Of a stretch of 53,647 nt of DNA, positions 27,301 to 35,286 are shown one piece after another (position 1 is the first letter of the stretch; each line of letters starts with the position of its first letter). The notes under the pieces were generated by a model. That model made no database searches. It saw only the letters and a list, made by a program, of their open reading frames with translations, and was not told where the DNA came from. The stretch covers positions 1-53,647 of the forward strand of contig SLMP01000050.1 of the NCBI GenBank assembly GCA_007133465.1, in the 5' to 3' direction. The DNA is from Nitriliruptoraceae bacterium (GTDB lineage: Bacteria > Actinomycetota > Nitriliruptoria > Nitriliruptorales > Nitriliruptoraceae). Made by a program: the position numbers and the translations under genes.

Positions 27301-29024
27301 GGTCCGACCACGACCTCGACTGCCGCATGAAGCAGGTTGCTTCGGGCAGGTTCGGGGTGACCCCGGAGTACCTCGCCAACGCCCACCTGTTGCAGATCAA
27401 GATCGCGCAGGGATCCAAGCCGGGGGAGGGCGGGCAGATCCCCGGCCACAAGGTCACCGACGAGATCGCCCGGCTGCGGCACACCACGCCCGGGGTGACG
27501 CTCATCAGCCCGCCGCCCCACCACGACATCTACTCGATCGAGGACCTCGCCCAGCTGATCTTCGACCTCAAGCAGGTCAACCCGGAGGCGCGGGTCGACG
27601 TCAAGCTCGTCGCCGCGGCCGGGATCGGCACGATCGCCGCGGGGGTGGCGAAGGCCCTGGCCGACTCGATCCACATCTCCGGCAACGACGGGGGCACGGG
27701 CGCGTCGCCGTTGTCGTCGATCCAGCACGCCGGCCTGCCCTGGGAGCTCGGTCTCGCCGAGGTGCAGCAGGCGCTGCGGGTCAACGGCCTGCGCGGTCGG
27801 GTGGCACTGCGGGTCGACGGCGGGTTCAAGACCGGCCACGACGTGCTGCTCGCCGCGCTGCTGGGGGCGGACGAGTTCTCGTTCGGGACCGCCGCGCTGT
27901 TCGCCGAGGGCTGCATCATGGCTCGGGCCTGTCACCGCGACACCTGCCCGGTCGGCATCGCCACCCAGCGCCGTGATCTGCGCGACCGGTTCGTCGGCAC
28001 CCCCGAGATGGTCGCCGCCTACCTCACGATGGTGGCCGAGGAGGTCCGCCGGGCGCTCGCCTCGCTCGGCCTCGCGTCCCTCGACGAGGCGATCGGCCGC
28101 GTCGACCTGCTGGCCCGTCGCGACGGGCTGGCCGGCCGCGCACAGCGCATCGACGTCGCGCCGCTGTTGCACGACCCCGGTGAGGGCGAGCGGCGCTTCG
28201 TGGCCCGGGAGCCGATCCAGGACCCGCGTGGCGACCTCGGCGACCGGGTGTTCGAGGACGCACTCGAGACCATCTTCCTCGGCGGGATCACCGAGTTCAC
28301 CTACGACATCACCAATGCGGACCGCACGGTCGGTGCCCGCATCGGCGGCGCGATCGGCCTGGAGTTCGGCACCGACGCGCCCCCGGGGCTCGCCCGCCTG
28401 CGGTTCACGGGGTCCGCGGGGCAGTCGTTCGGGGCGTTCGTGACCGACGGGCTCGAGCTCGTGCTGGACGGGGAGGCGAACGACTACGTCGGCAAGGGCC
28501 TCGGCGGGGGTCGCATCGTGATCCGTCCACCGGCCGACGACGCCGGTGATCCCGTCCTGGTCGGCAACACCGTGCTGTACGGCGCCACCGGCGGCGAGCT
28601 GTTCGTCGCCGGCCGCGCCGGCGAGCGGTTCGCGGTGCGCAACTCCGGTGCCACCGCGGTGGTCGAGGGCACGGGCGACCACCCCTGTGAGTACATGACG
28701 GGGGGAACCGTCGTGATCCTCGGCCCGGCCGGCAACAACCTCGGCGCGGGCATGAGCGGCGGCGAGTGCTTCGTGCACGACCCCACCGGCGAGGTGCTGG
28801 CCCGCGTGAACCGCCAGCTCGTCGAGGCCCGTCGGCCCGACGGCCCCCAGGTGGCACGCGTGCGCGAGCTGGTCGAGCGCCACGCGGTGTTGACCGGCTC
28901 GGTGCGCGCTGGCCGCCTGCTCGCCGACTGGGACGCCGCGGTGGACGGTTTCTGGCGCGTGGCGCCGAAGACGGCACTGGAACGGGTCGCCTCGGCGGAA
29001 GCCGCGGGCGCGACGGTCGACTGA
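24360..29024 (+). CDS. gltB: Glutamate synthase large subunit
   Basis: Transfers the amide of glutamine to 2-oxoglutarate to give two glutamates. The 1554-residue chain has the expected order: class II glutaminase (catalytic Cys30 in DACGIGF after a 29-residue propeptide), central domain, FMN-binding synthase domain, a [3Fe-4S] motif with Cys1185, Cys1191 and Cys1196 (GCIMARACHRDTCPVG), and the GXGXG helix domain with GNTVLYGATGGELF. The GTG at 24360 has AGGAG upstream and a propeptide of usual size. The small subunit gene gltD, usually adjacent, is absent; an M23 peptidase follows. Confidence 0.97.
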   Translation: MTSAAPHPKHLGAHRGGPAGHDPRGERDACGIGFVAHVDGRPRRSIVRMALDGLAGVKHRGAVAADAKSGDGAGLLTQVPRELVAAWAADAGVVDVDPERLGLAFLFLEPGDGADARAGREATRDALAAACEAEGLRFVAWREVPVHPDAIGAIALAARPALCQAIMEHPEGLDEREAERRAYRVRRRTRRACEAAGARFYAASCSFRTVTYKAMADADQLDRFYLDLQDERFTSALAVFHSRFSTNTLPSWERAQPFRLLCHNGEINTINGNHHLMRAREGQLTAGQMSVDGVDWTTPELLHPLIDDHQSDSSKLDSALELLVRGGRDIRHAQAMLVPQVWEGARDLEPEIRDFYRYHAALVEPWDGPAGLIFTDGRRVGATLDRNGLRPLRYHVCEDGVVVASSEVGAVTTSLPTDDPDHHGQVRRERLGPGQMLCVDPDEGGLQEDREIKLGLGRNAAYGTWLGEHLRPMRAGQPIEGVPADVRQRQLAFGFTKEEIISILRPMATQGKETISSMGDDTPIEPLSLVRRPVSHFLKQRFAQVTNPPIDHYRESEVMSLRTLLGPRASILTERPEAARLVELGSFFLYPDGLQRIVLAPDLPFAVQAIDATFLVADGPDGLGTALVRLGDEAVAHVEAGAGIVVVSDVGVDEERCRVPILLAVGAVHQRLLAANLRSRTSLVAETDEARETHDAATLLGYGADVLVPRLVLQTIADLADEGRIGGDSPPSSVAQERYRNAIEDGVLKIMSKMGISVLDSYRSAQIFEALGLGPDVIDLALTGTVSTLGGVTLADLGAEVLAQHAEAFPPALEGRLEELPDLPSPGIIKWKQGGEFHDMSKPVVDALHDVLGLGKRARTAPFTLDGVGAQDVDGRTAALLRTAAEEGRWDLYERFSATVRARPPAYPRDFLAPIADGPGLPLDAVEPVEAITRRFSTGAMSHGALSAEAHETLAAALNLIGGRANSGEGGEDPARFRTRWSDHDLDCRMKQVASGRFGVTPEYLANAHLLQIKIAQGSKPGEGGQIPGHKVTDEIARLRHTTPGVTLISPPPHHDIYSIEDLAQLIFDLKQVNPEARVDVKLVAAAGIGTIAAGVAKALADSIHISGNDGGTGASPLSSIQHAGLPWELGLAEVQQALRVNGLRGRVALRVDGGFKTGHDVLLAALLGADEFSFGTAALFAEGCIMARACHRDTCPVGIATQRRDLRDRFVGTPEMVAAYLTMVAEEVRRALASLGLASLDEAIGRVDLLARRDGLAGRAQRIDVAPLLHDPGEGERRFVAREPIQDPRGDLGDRVFEDALETIFLGGITEFTYDITNADRTVGARIGGAIGLEFGTDAPPGLARLRFTGSAGQSFGAFVTDGLELVLDGEANDYVGKGLGGGRIVIRPPADDAGDPVLVGNTVLYGATGGELFVAGRAGERFAVRNSGATAVVEGTGDHPCEYMTGGTVVILGPAGNNLGAGMSGGECFVHDPTGEVLARVNRQLVEARRPDGPQVARVRELVERHAVLTGSVRAGRLLADWDAAVDGFWRVAPKTALERVASAEAAGATVD

Positions 29025-29029
29025 ACCGC

Positions 29030-29071
29030 CGCCCCCCTGGCCGAACGGGCGGGGGCGTCCGGACAGGGGGA
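29030..29071. terminator. Possible gltB terminator
   Basis: CGCCCCC and GGGGGCG (a 7-bp stem with a loop of about 14 nt) lie just after the gltB stop. No U-run follows, so the call is weak. Confidence 0.35.
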
Positions 29072-29189
29072 CGGACGTTCCGCCCTCTCTCGCCGGTTAG
29101 TCTTGGAAAACGTTGCAGCATTCGGCTGCCCTCTTCTGCTGCCCTCTTCTTCTGCCTCTCCTCTCCCAACCTGCTCCGCGGAGGTTCCC

Positions 29190-30689
29190 TTGCGTTCTCG
29201 CACCCTGCTCGCGGTCGTCGCCGCGATCGCGTCCATCGGCCTGCTGCTGCCGGCCATCGCCCTCGCCGAACCGCGGACCCTCGCGGAGATCCAGGCCGAA
29301 CTCGGCGCGACCCAGCAGGAGCGCGAGCACCTCGAGACGCGGATCGCGGAGGCCACCGCCGAGCTCGAGACGCTGCGCGGGCGCATCGCGGAGCTCGAGC
29401 TCGAGCGCGAGGGCCTCACCGAGCGGATCGAGGCCCTGCGCGCCGACGTCGCGGAGCTCGAGGAGCTCATCACCTTCCGGGTCCGCGAGTCGTTCAAGCA
29501 CGGCTCCAGCGTCGACCCCATGGCGGTCTTCCTCGCGAGCGACGACCCGGTGGGGGCACTGTCCCGGGTGGAGATCGTCACCCGGGTGGTCGGCGGCGAC
29601 CGGGCTCGCACCGAGGAGCTCGTTGCTGCCCGTGCGCTGGTCGACGCCGCCGAGCAGCGGCTCGCGGAGCAAGCGGCGGAGCTCGAAACCTCCCGCAGCC
29701 GGCAGGCCGAGGTCGCCGAGCAGCTGCAGGACGACTTCGACGCCGCCACGGCCCTCGAGGCCTCGCTGTCGCAGGAAGCGCGCGAGGAGCGTGACCGCCT
29801 CGAGCGTGAGCGCCTCGAGCGTGAGCGGCGGGAACGCGAGGAGCGCGAGCGCCTCGAGCGTGAGGAACAGCAGCGTCGCGAGCGTGAGGCGGCGCGGCAG
29901 GCCGAGGCCGAGCGGCAGGCCGAGGGCGCGCGGCAGGCCGAAGCCGAGGTCGCGGCGCAGCGTGAGGCGGAGCCCTCGCGGTCGACAGCGAGCAGCGCGT
30001 CGAGCTCGTCCACCGCGTCGCGGTCGTCCTCGAGCTCCTCGGCCGGCTCGGCCAGCACCTCCAGCGGCAGCGCGTCGTCGGGCTCGTCCGGCTCCTCCGG
30101 TTCGTCCTCCTCGTCCGGAGGCTCGTCTTCCTCGTCCGGAGGCTCGTCTTCCTCGTCCGGAGGCTCGTCCTCCCCGTCGAGTGGCGCATCCTCCTCGGGT
30201 TCGTCGTCGAACTCCTCGGGTTCGTCGTCCGGTTCGTCGAGCTCGTCCAGCGGCTCGTCCGGCTCGTCGTCGGGAGGCACGTCGTCCTCGGGCGCGACGG
30301 CCTGCCCGCTGGACCAGCCCCGCCACTTCACCGACACCTGGGGCGCCCCCCGCTCCGGGGGCCGCAGCCACCGCGGCACGGACATCATGGGGCCCCACGG
30401 CATCCCGGTCCGCGCGATCGTCAGCGGCACGTGGCGGATCATGCCCTACGGCGCCAGCGCCGGGTACTGGGGCATCCTGCACGGTGACGACGGCAACCAC
30501 TACTGGTACCTGCACCTGCAGTCGCACACCGTCAGCAACGGTGCGCGCGTGAGCGCCGGGCAGCAGATCGCCCGCAACGGCGCGACCGGCAACGCCCCGC
30601 CGAACACGCCCCACATCCACTTCGAGCTCCACCCCGGTGGCGGCAGCGCGGTCAACCCGTACGCGACCCTCCGGCGCGCCTGCGGCTGA
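29190..30689 (+). CDS. Secreted M23-family peptidase with coiled coil
   Basis: Predicted cell-wall endopeptidase. From the TTG at 29190 the protein is 499 residues with a signal peptide ending AIALA-E (about residue 25). A long Glu/Arg-rich coiled coil (about 30-260) is followed by a Ser/Gly-rich linker (about 262-369) and an M23 metallopeptidase domain with HRGTD (His394, Asp398) and HIHFEL (475-480), the zinc ligands of the LytM fold. The TTG start is chosen because GGAGG lies five bases upstream and the signal peptide then begins correctly. EnvC- and RipA-like coiled-coil peptidases act in septum splitting, a likely role here. Confidence 0.9.
   Translation: MRSRTLLAVVAAIASIGLLLPAIALAEPRTLAEIQAELGATQQEREHLETRIAEATAELETLRGRIAELELEREGLTERIEALRADVAELEELITFRVRESFKHGSSVDPMAVFLASDDPVGALSRVEIVTRVVGGDRARTEELVAARALVDAAEQRLAEQAAELETSRSRQAEVAEQLQDDFDAATALEASLSQEAREERDRLERERLERERREREERERLEREEQQRREREAARQAEAERQAEGARQAEAEVAAQREAEPSRSTASSASSSSTASRSSSSSSAGSASTSSGSASSGSSGSSGSSSSSGGSSSSSGGSSSSSGGSSSPSSGASSSGSSSNSSGSSSGSSSSSSGSSGSSSGGTSSSGATACPLDQPRHFTDTWGAPRSGGRSHRGTDIMGPHGIPVRAIVSGTWRIMPYGASAGYWGILHGDDGNHYWYLHLQSHTVSNGARVSAGQQIARNGATGNAPPNTPHIHFELHPGGGSAVNPYATLRRACG
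29976..30297 (+). repeat. Ser/Gly linker-coding low-complexity repeat
   Basis: TCG/TCC/GGC-rich DNA encodes the Ser/Gly linker of the M23 peptidase. It includes three tandem 21-bp units (about 30109-30171) encoding SSSSGGS-type segments. Prone to length variation. Confidence 0.8.
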
Positions 30690-30875
30690 CCGACGGACGT
30701 GCCCCGGCGCCGATCGCGCGCGCTACCGTCAGGGGAGAGGTCCTGGAGGACGTCCCCCGGCGCCGTCGCCGGTGCCCGGGCGGGACGTCCGGCGGCCATC
30801 CACGGCGGATCGTCGGATCCGGGACCGAGTCGACGTCGAGTCGTGCGGCCCGGCCGCACGAGGGAGGAAGCGGGC

Positions 30876-30902
30876 GTGTCGCACCGCAGGACCCGCACGT
30901 GA
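30876..30902 (+). CDS. Eight-codon upstream ORF coupled to korA
   Basis: A GTG at 30876 has the strongest ribosome site of the region (AGGGAGGAAG, five bases upstream) and opens an ORF encoding MSHRRTRT. Its TGA (30900-30902) overlaps the korA GTG (30899-30901) as GTGA. The korA start itself has only a weak AGGA, so translation through this mini-ORF may drive korA. A single-base sequencing error is the alternative. Confidence 0.45.
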   Translation: MSHRRTRT

Positions 30903-32797
30903 GCGGGACCGTCACCGAACGCACCACCGTCCAGCTGTCGAGCGCCGTCGTCCGGTTCGCCGGCGACTCCGGCGACGGCATGCAGCTCACCGGGGACCGG
31001 TTCACCACCCAGACCGCCCTGGCCGGCAACGACCTCGCCACCCTGCCGGACTTCCCGGCGGAGATCCGGGCACCCGCAGGCACCTTGGCCGGGGTCAGTT
31101 CCTTCCAGCTGCACTTCTCCGACCAGGACATCCACACGCCCGGCGACGCGCCGGACGTGCTGGTGGCGATGAACCCCGCCGCCCTGATGAAGCACCTCGA
31201 TGCCCTGAAGGCCGGCGGCACGGTCATCGTCAACGTCGACTCCTTCACCGAACGCAACCTGCAGAAGGCGGGGTACCACGGTGACCCGCTCCACGACGGC
31301 ACCCTGACCGACTACCGGGTGCACGAGGTCAAGCTGACGCAGCTGACCGTGCGGGCACTCGAGGAGCAGATCGAGCGCGGCGAGCTGAACAAGAAGGAAG
31401 CCGAGCGCTGCAAGAACATGCTCGCGCTCGGGTTGGTCTCCTGGATGTTCCACCGGCCGATCGACGGCACCGTCGAGTGGCTGCAGCAGAAGTTCCGGAG
31501 CAAGCCGGAGCTCGCCGAGGCCAACACCACCGCGCTGCGCGCCGGGTGGAACTACGGCGACACGACCGAGGCGTTCGTCTTCACCTACGAGGTGCCGGCC
31601 GCGAAGCTGCCGCCGGGCCGCTACCGCAACATCACCGGCAACCAGGCGCTGTCGTACGGGCTCGTCGCTGCGAGCGTGCGCTCGGGTCTGCCGCTGTTCT
31701 GTGGGTCGTACCCGATCACGCCGGCCTCCGACATCCTGCACGAGCTCGCCAAGCAGAAGCACTTCGGCGTGATGACCTTCCAGGCCGAGGACGAGATCGC
31801 GGCGATCGGCTCCGTGATCGGCGCCGCGTTCGGCGGGTCGCTCGCCGTGACGACGTCCTCCGGGCCGGGCATCGCGCTCAAGACCGAAGCGCTCGGGCTG
31901 GCCATGATGACCGAGCTGCCGTTGCTCGTGGTCAACGTCATGCGAGGTGGCCCCTCGACGGGCCTGCCGACCAAGACCGAGCAATCGGACCTCCTGCAGG
32001 CCCTGTACGGCCGCAACGGCGAGGCGCCGATCCCGGTCGTCGCGGCGAGCTCGCCCTCCGATTGCTTCGACGTGACGCTCGAGGCCGCCCGCATCGCGCT
32101 GACCTACCGGACCCCGGTGATGGTGCTGTCCGACGGGTACCTCGCGAACTCGGCCGAACCCTGGAACATGCCGCACACCGACGAGCTGCCGGACCTGCGT
32201 GCCGTGTTCTCGTTCACCACCGAGCCGAACGGCCCGGACGGCACCTACCTGCCGTTCCTTCGCGACCCCGACACCCTCGCCCGACCCTGGGCGGTCCCCG
32301 GCACCCCCGGACTCGAGCATCGCATCGGCGGGCTGGAGAAGGAGGACGGTACGGGGCACATCAGCTACGACCACGCCAACCACCACCGGATGACCGTGCT
32401 GCGTCATCAACGGCTCGCCCGCATCGCGGACGACCTGCCACCGACCGAGGTGTTCGACCCCGACGGCGACGCCGACGTGCTCATCCTCGGGTGGGGGTCG
32501 ACCGCCGGTCCGATCCGTGCGGCCTGCCACCAGCTGCGGCAACGGGGGCGCAAGGTCGCGCGGGTCCACCTCCGTCACCTCGCCCCGCTGCCGAAGGACC
32601 TGCCCGATCTGCTGCAGCGGTACCGCGTCGTGGTCCTGCCGGAGAACAACATGGGACAGCTCGCCATGCTGCTGCGTGCCCGCACGCTGCTCGACATCCG
32701 TTCCTACAACACGGTGACGGGGCAGCCCTTCGCCTCGGCGGAGCTGGTCCGGGCCGTGGAGGAGCTGGCGTTCAGCGAGCAGGAGGTGACGGTGTGA
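30899..32797 (+). CDS. korA: 2-oxoacid:ferredoxin oxidoreductase, fused gamma/alpha subunit
   Basis: Large subunit of a 2-oxoglutarate (or related 2-oxoacid) ferredoxin oxidoreductase that decarboxylates the oxoacid to acyl-CoA with ferredoxin reduction. The 632-residue chain has the gamma domain first (VRFAGDSGDGMQLTG near 18-32, then FPAEIRAPAGTLAGVSSFQ) and then the alpha pyrimidine domain with CGSYPITPASDILHE at about 265-280. The arrangement matches actinobacterial KorA. It overlaps korB by four bases (GTGA) and is preceded by a coupled mini-ORF. Confidence 0.94.
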   Translation: MSGTVTERTTVQLSSAVVRFAGDSGDGMQLTGDRFTTQTALAGNDLATLPDFPAEIRAPAGTLAGVSSFQLHFSDQDIHTPGDAPDVLVAMNPAALMKHLDALKAGGTVIVNVDSFTERNLQKAGYHGDPLHDGTLTDYRVHEVKLTQLTVRALEEQIERGELNKKEAERCKNMLALGLVSWMFHRPIDGTVEWLQQKFRSKPELAEANTTALRAGWNYGDTTEAFVFTYEVPAAKLPPGRYRNITGNQALSYGLVAASVRSGLPLFCGSYPITPASDILHELAKQKHFGVMTFQAEDEIAAIGSVIGAAFGGSLAVTTSSGPGIALKTEALGLAMMTELPLLVVNVMRGGPSTGLPTKTEQSDLLQALYGRNGEAPIPVVAASSPSDCFDVTLEAARIALTYRTPVMVLSDGYLANSAEPWNMPHTDELPDLRAVFSFTTEPNGPDGTYLPFLRDPDTLARPWAVPGTPGLEHRIGGLEKEDGTGHISYDHANHHRMTVLRHQRLARIADDLPPTEVFDPDGDADVLILGWGSTAGPIRAACHQLRQRGRKVARVHLRHLAPLPKDLPDLLQRYRVVVLPENNMGQLAMLLRARTLLDIRSYNTVTGQPFASAELVRAVEELAFSEQEVTV

Positions 32798-33813
32798 CCG
32801 AGGCACAGGCCACGCTCAGCAAGAAGGACTTCACCTCCGACCGCGAGGTTCGTTGGTGTCCTGGCTGCGGGGACTACGCGATCCTCGCGTCGGTACAGAC
32901 GATGCTCGCGGAGGTCGGTGCTCGACCGGAGAAGACCGTGTTCGTGTCCGGGATCGGCTGCTCGTCCCGGTTCCCGTACTACATGAACACCTACGGGTTC
33001 CACTCGATCCACGGGCGGGCGCCGACGCTCGCCACGGGGCTCGCGATCACCCGGCCCGACCTGGACATCTGGGTGGTGACCGGCGACGGCGACGGGCTGT
33101 CGATCGGCGGCAACCACCTCGTGCACGCGCTGCGCCGCAACGTCAACATCCACGTGCTGCTGTTCAACAACGAGATCTACGGTCTCACGAAGGGGCAGTA
33201 TTCGCCCACCTCGCCGCTCGGCTCGATCCACAAGTCGACGCCGATGGGGTCGATCGACCGTCCCGTCAACCCGGTCAGTCTGGCGCTCGGCGCGGAGGCG
33301 ACCTTCGTGGCCCGCTCGATCGACAACGACCGCAAGCATCTCACCGAGGTCCTGACCGCGGCCTACGAGCACCGCGGTGCCTCGTTCATCGAGATCTACC
33401 AGAACTGCAACGTGTTCAACGATGGTGCGTTCGACGCCCTGCGCACACCGGAGAACAAGACGGCCAACCAGATCCGGTTGCGTCGCGGCGAGCCCATCAC
33501 GTTCGGCCAACAGGGTGAGAACGCCGTGGTCGCCCGAGGTGACGGGACCATGAAGATCGTCCCGACCGAGGACGCAGGCGATCGGGTCGTGATCCACGAC
33601 CCGACCAAGCAGGAGCCGACCACGGCGTTCGCCCTCGCGCGGCTCGCCCACAACCCGACGGGGCCGACGCCCATCGGGGTGTTCCGCGACGTCGCCCGTC
33701 CGGTCTACGACGACCTGTTGCGCGAGCAGGTCGAGGCGGCGCAGCAGCGCCAGGGTCAGGGCGACCTCCAGCAGCTGCTCGAGAGCGGCAACGTCTGGGA
33801 CGTGCTCGGCTGA
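32794..33813 (+). CDS. korB: 2-oxoacid:ferredoxin oxidoreductase, beta subunit
   Basis: Thiamine-diphosphate and iron-sulfur subunit (339 residues) partnering KorA. WCPGCGDYAIL near the N-terminus and the later GIGCSSR and QNCNVF supply four Cys for a [4Fe-4S] cluster. GDGDGLSIGGNHL followed by NNEIYGLTKGQYSPTS is the thiamine-diphosphate/Mg motif. The GTG overlaps the korA stop, with AGGAGG shortly upstream. The gene ends 24 bases before a perfect hairpin terminator shared with the convergent MFS gene. It implies low-potential ferredoxin metabolism, possibly an alternative to 2-oxoglutarate dehydrogenase. Confidence 0.95.
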   Translation: MTEAQATLSKKDFTSDREVRWCPGCGDYAILASVQTMLAEVGARPEKTVFVSGIGCSSRFPYYMNTYGFHSIHGRAPTLATGLAITRPDLDIWVVTGDGDGLSIGGNHLVHALRRNVNIHVLLFNNEIYGLTKGQYSPTSPLGSIHKSTPMGSIDRPVNPVSLALGAEATFVARSIDNDRKHLTEVLTAAYEHRGASFIEIYQNCNVFNDGAFDALRTPENKTANQIRLRRGEPITFGQQGENAVVARGDGTMKIVPTEDAGDRVVIHDPTKQEPTTAFALARLAHNPTGPTPIGVFRDVARPVYDDLLREQVEAAQQRQGQGDLQQLLESGNVWDVLG

Positions 33814-33836
33814 CCTGCCGGACGCGCTCGACGCCG

Positions 33837-33870
33837 ACGACCCCGGAGCCGTTCACCTCTCCGGGGTCGT
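33837..33870. terminator. Bidirectional convergent terminator
   Basis: ACGACCCCGGAG and CTCCGGGGTCGT form a perfect 12-bp stem around a 10-nt loop between korB (plus) and the MFS gene (minus). The MFS stop codon (33853-33855) lies inside the loop, so the hairpin covers the end of that coding sequence. Confidence 0.75.
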
Positions 33871-35118
33871 GTCGTCGGCGGCGACATCGCGCGGCGCATC
33901 CGCAGGGAGCGGTCGGAGCAACGTCGCGACGTAGACGAGCTGCGCCGTCAGGGCTGCGAATCCGATCGTGAGCAGGCCGAGCGAGAGCGGGATCGGGACG
34001 GCGGTCGGCGGCAAGGCGCCGAGCACGAAGGCGATCGAGAACACGGTCTCGGACCGCGTGAACGCGGCCCCCCGGCGGTCCGCGGGGACGGTGGCCTGCA
34101 GCAGGCCATCGAACGCCAGCTTCGCGACCCCCCAGGCGATCCCGATGGTGCAGGCGAGGACGGCCGCAGCAGCCAGCCCGTACCACTGCGCCGCCACGAA
34201 CGCCGCCACCGCGGTGAGCGACAGCGCGGCGACGACCATGGGCTCCTCGGGGATCCTGCGCTCCAGCGATGGCACCAGACGGGAGGCGACCGCGAAGCCG
34301 AGGCCCGACGCGGCGAGGAGGGCACCGATGTCGGGCAGCCCGGCGTCGTCGGCGCGGAGCTGGAAGGCCAGGAGCAGGAGCAGGAAGCCGGCGGCGGCGC
34401 GCACCCCAGCGGTCGCGAGCTGAGCGAGGCGCACCGCTCGCGGCAGGTGGAGACGCGACGGGGTGGGTTGCTCCGACCGCGCCCGCGGGGCCTCCGGTTC
34501 GGGTAGCCGACGGCCGAGCACCGCGGCGAGCACCGCGGCGAGCGCGGCGAGCACGAGCGGACCGTCCGCCCCCACGGCCAAACCGGCCCCGACCCCGACG
34601 CCGGCGGCGACGGCGCCCACCAGCACGCCGATCCAGGCCAGCCGGGCGTTGGCCGCCACCAGGGCCCGCGGTTCGTCGAGCGCGAGCGGCAGCAGCGAGT
34701 TGCGTGTGATCGCGTGGACGCGCGAGAGCACGAGGAGCCCGAACGCAGCGGGGAACAGCCACCAGGACTCCGCCCGGGTCACCAGCGACACCGACAGCAG
34801 GGCGCGACCGACCGCGGCGACCACCAGCACCGTGCGGATGGCCACTGGTGCCCGGTCGAGGATGCGGCCGAGCGTCGGGCCGATGACGGCGAACGGCGCG
34901 ACGGTGAGCAGCAGGTACAGCGCGACGTTGCCGCGCGCCTCGGCGGTCGGGACCGAGAAGAACAGGGTGCCGGCGAGCGCGACCGCCACCAGGGTGTCGG
35001 CGCTGGTGCTGCACGCCTGCGTGACGGCCAGGTCGCGGAACCCCGGGCCGCCGGTCGCGAACAGCGCGTGGACCTGCCGGCGGACCCGTCCGCCACGCCG
35101 GCCCCCGCGCGTCGGCAT
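33853..35118 (-). CDS. Major facilitator superfamily transporter
   Basis: A 421-residue integral membrane protein with about twelve hydrophobic segments and an Arg-rich cytoplasmic start (TRGGRRGGRVRRQ). The segment GPTLGRILDRAPVAIRTVLV corresponds to the MFS loop 2-3 region. No substrate can be inferred. Start choice: ATG at 35118 has AGGAG about ten bases upstream; a GTG at 35142 would add eight residues but has a poorly placed site. The gene diverges from the APH-like kinase and shares a terminator with korB. Confidence 0.85.
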   Translation of the reverse strand: MPTRGGRRGGRVRRQVHALFATGGPGFRDLAVTQACSTSADTLVAVALAGTLFFSVPTAEARGNVALYLLLTVAPFAVIGPTLGRILDRAPVAIRTVLVVAAVGRALLSVSLVTRAESWWLFPAAFGLLVLSRVHAITRNSLLPLALDEPRALVAANARLAWIGVLVGAVAAGVGVGAGLAVGADGPLVLAALAAVLAAVLGRRLPEPEAPRARSEQPTPSRLHLPRAVRLAQLATAGVRAAAGFLLLLLAFQLRADDAGLPDIGALLAASGLGFAVASRLVPSLERRIPEEPMVVAALSLTAVAAFVAAQWYGLAAAAVLACTIGIAWGVAKLAFDGLLQATVPADRRGAAFTRSETVFSIAFVLGALPPTAVPIPLSLGLLTIGFAALTAQLVYVATLLRPLPADAPRDVAADDTTPER

Positions 35119-35286
35119 GGGGGAGGAGCTCCTGTCGGTCACGTCCCCGACGCTACCGCGCCCACGGTCGTGCGTGGGCGGCCGCCGATCGCCGGGTGGA
35201 CGACGAATGCCCGGCGGGCGGTCCCTGGGCTTGGCGTCGGCGGGGCCGCTCTGGAAGGCTCCGGGGACGCCACGAGAGGAGCACGG

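Noticed and set aside
23862..28883. A minus-strand open frame of more than 1600 codons opposite gltB
   Set aside because: It is the complementary shadow of a very GC-rich, unambiguous gltB. It has Arg/Asp/Val-rich low-complexity composition with no domain or motif.
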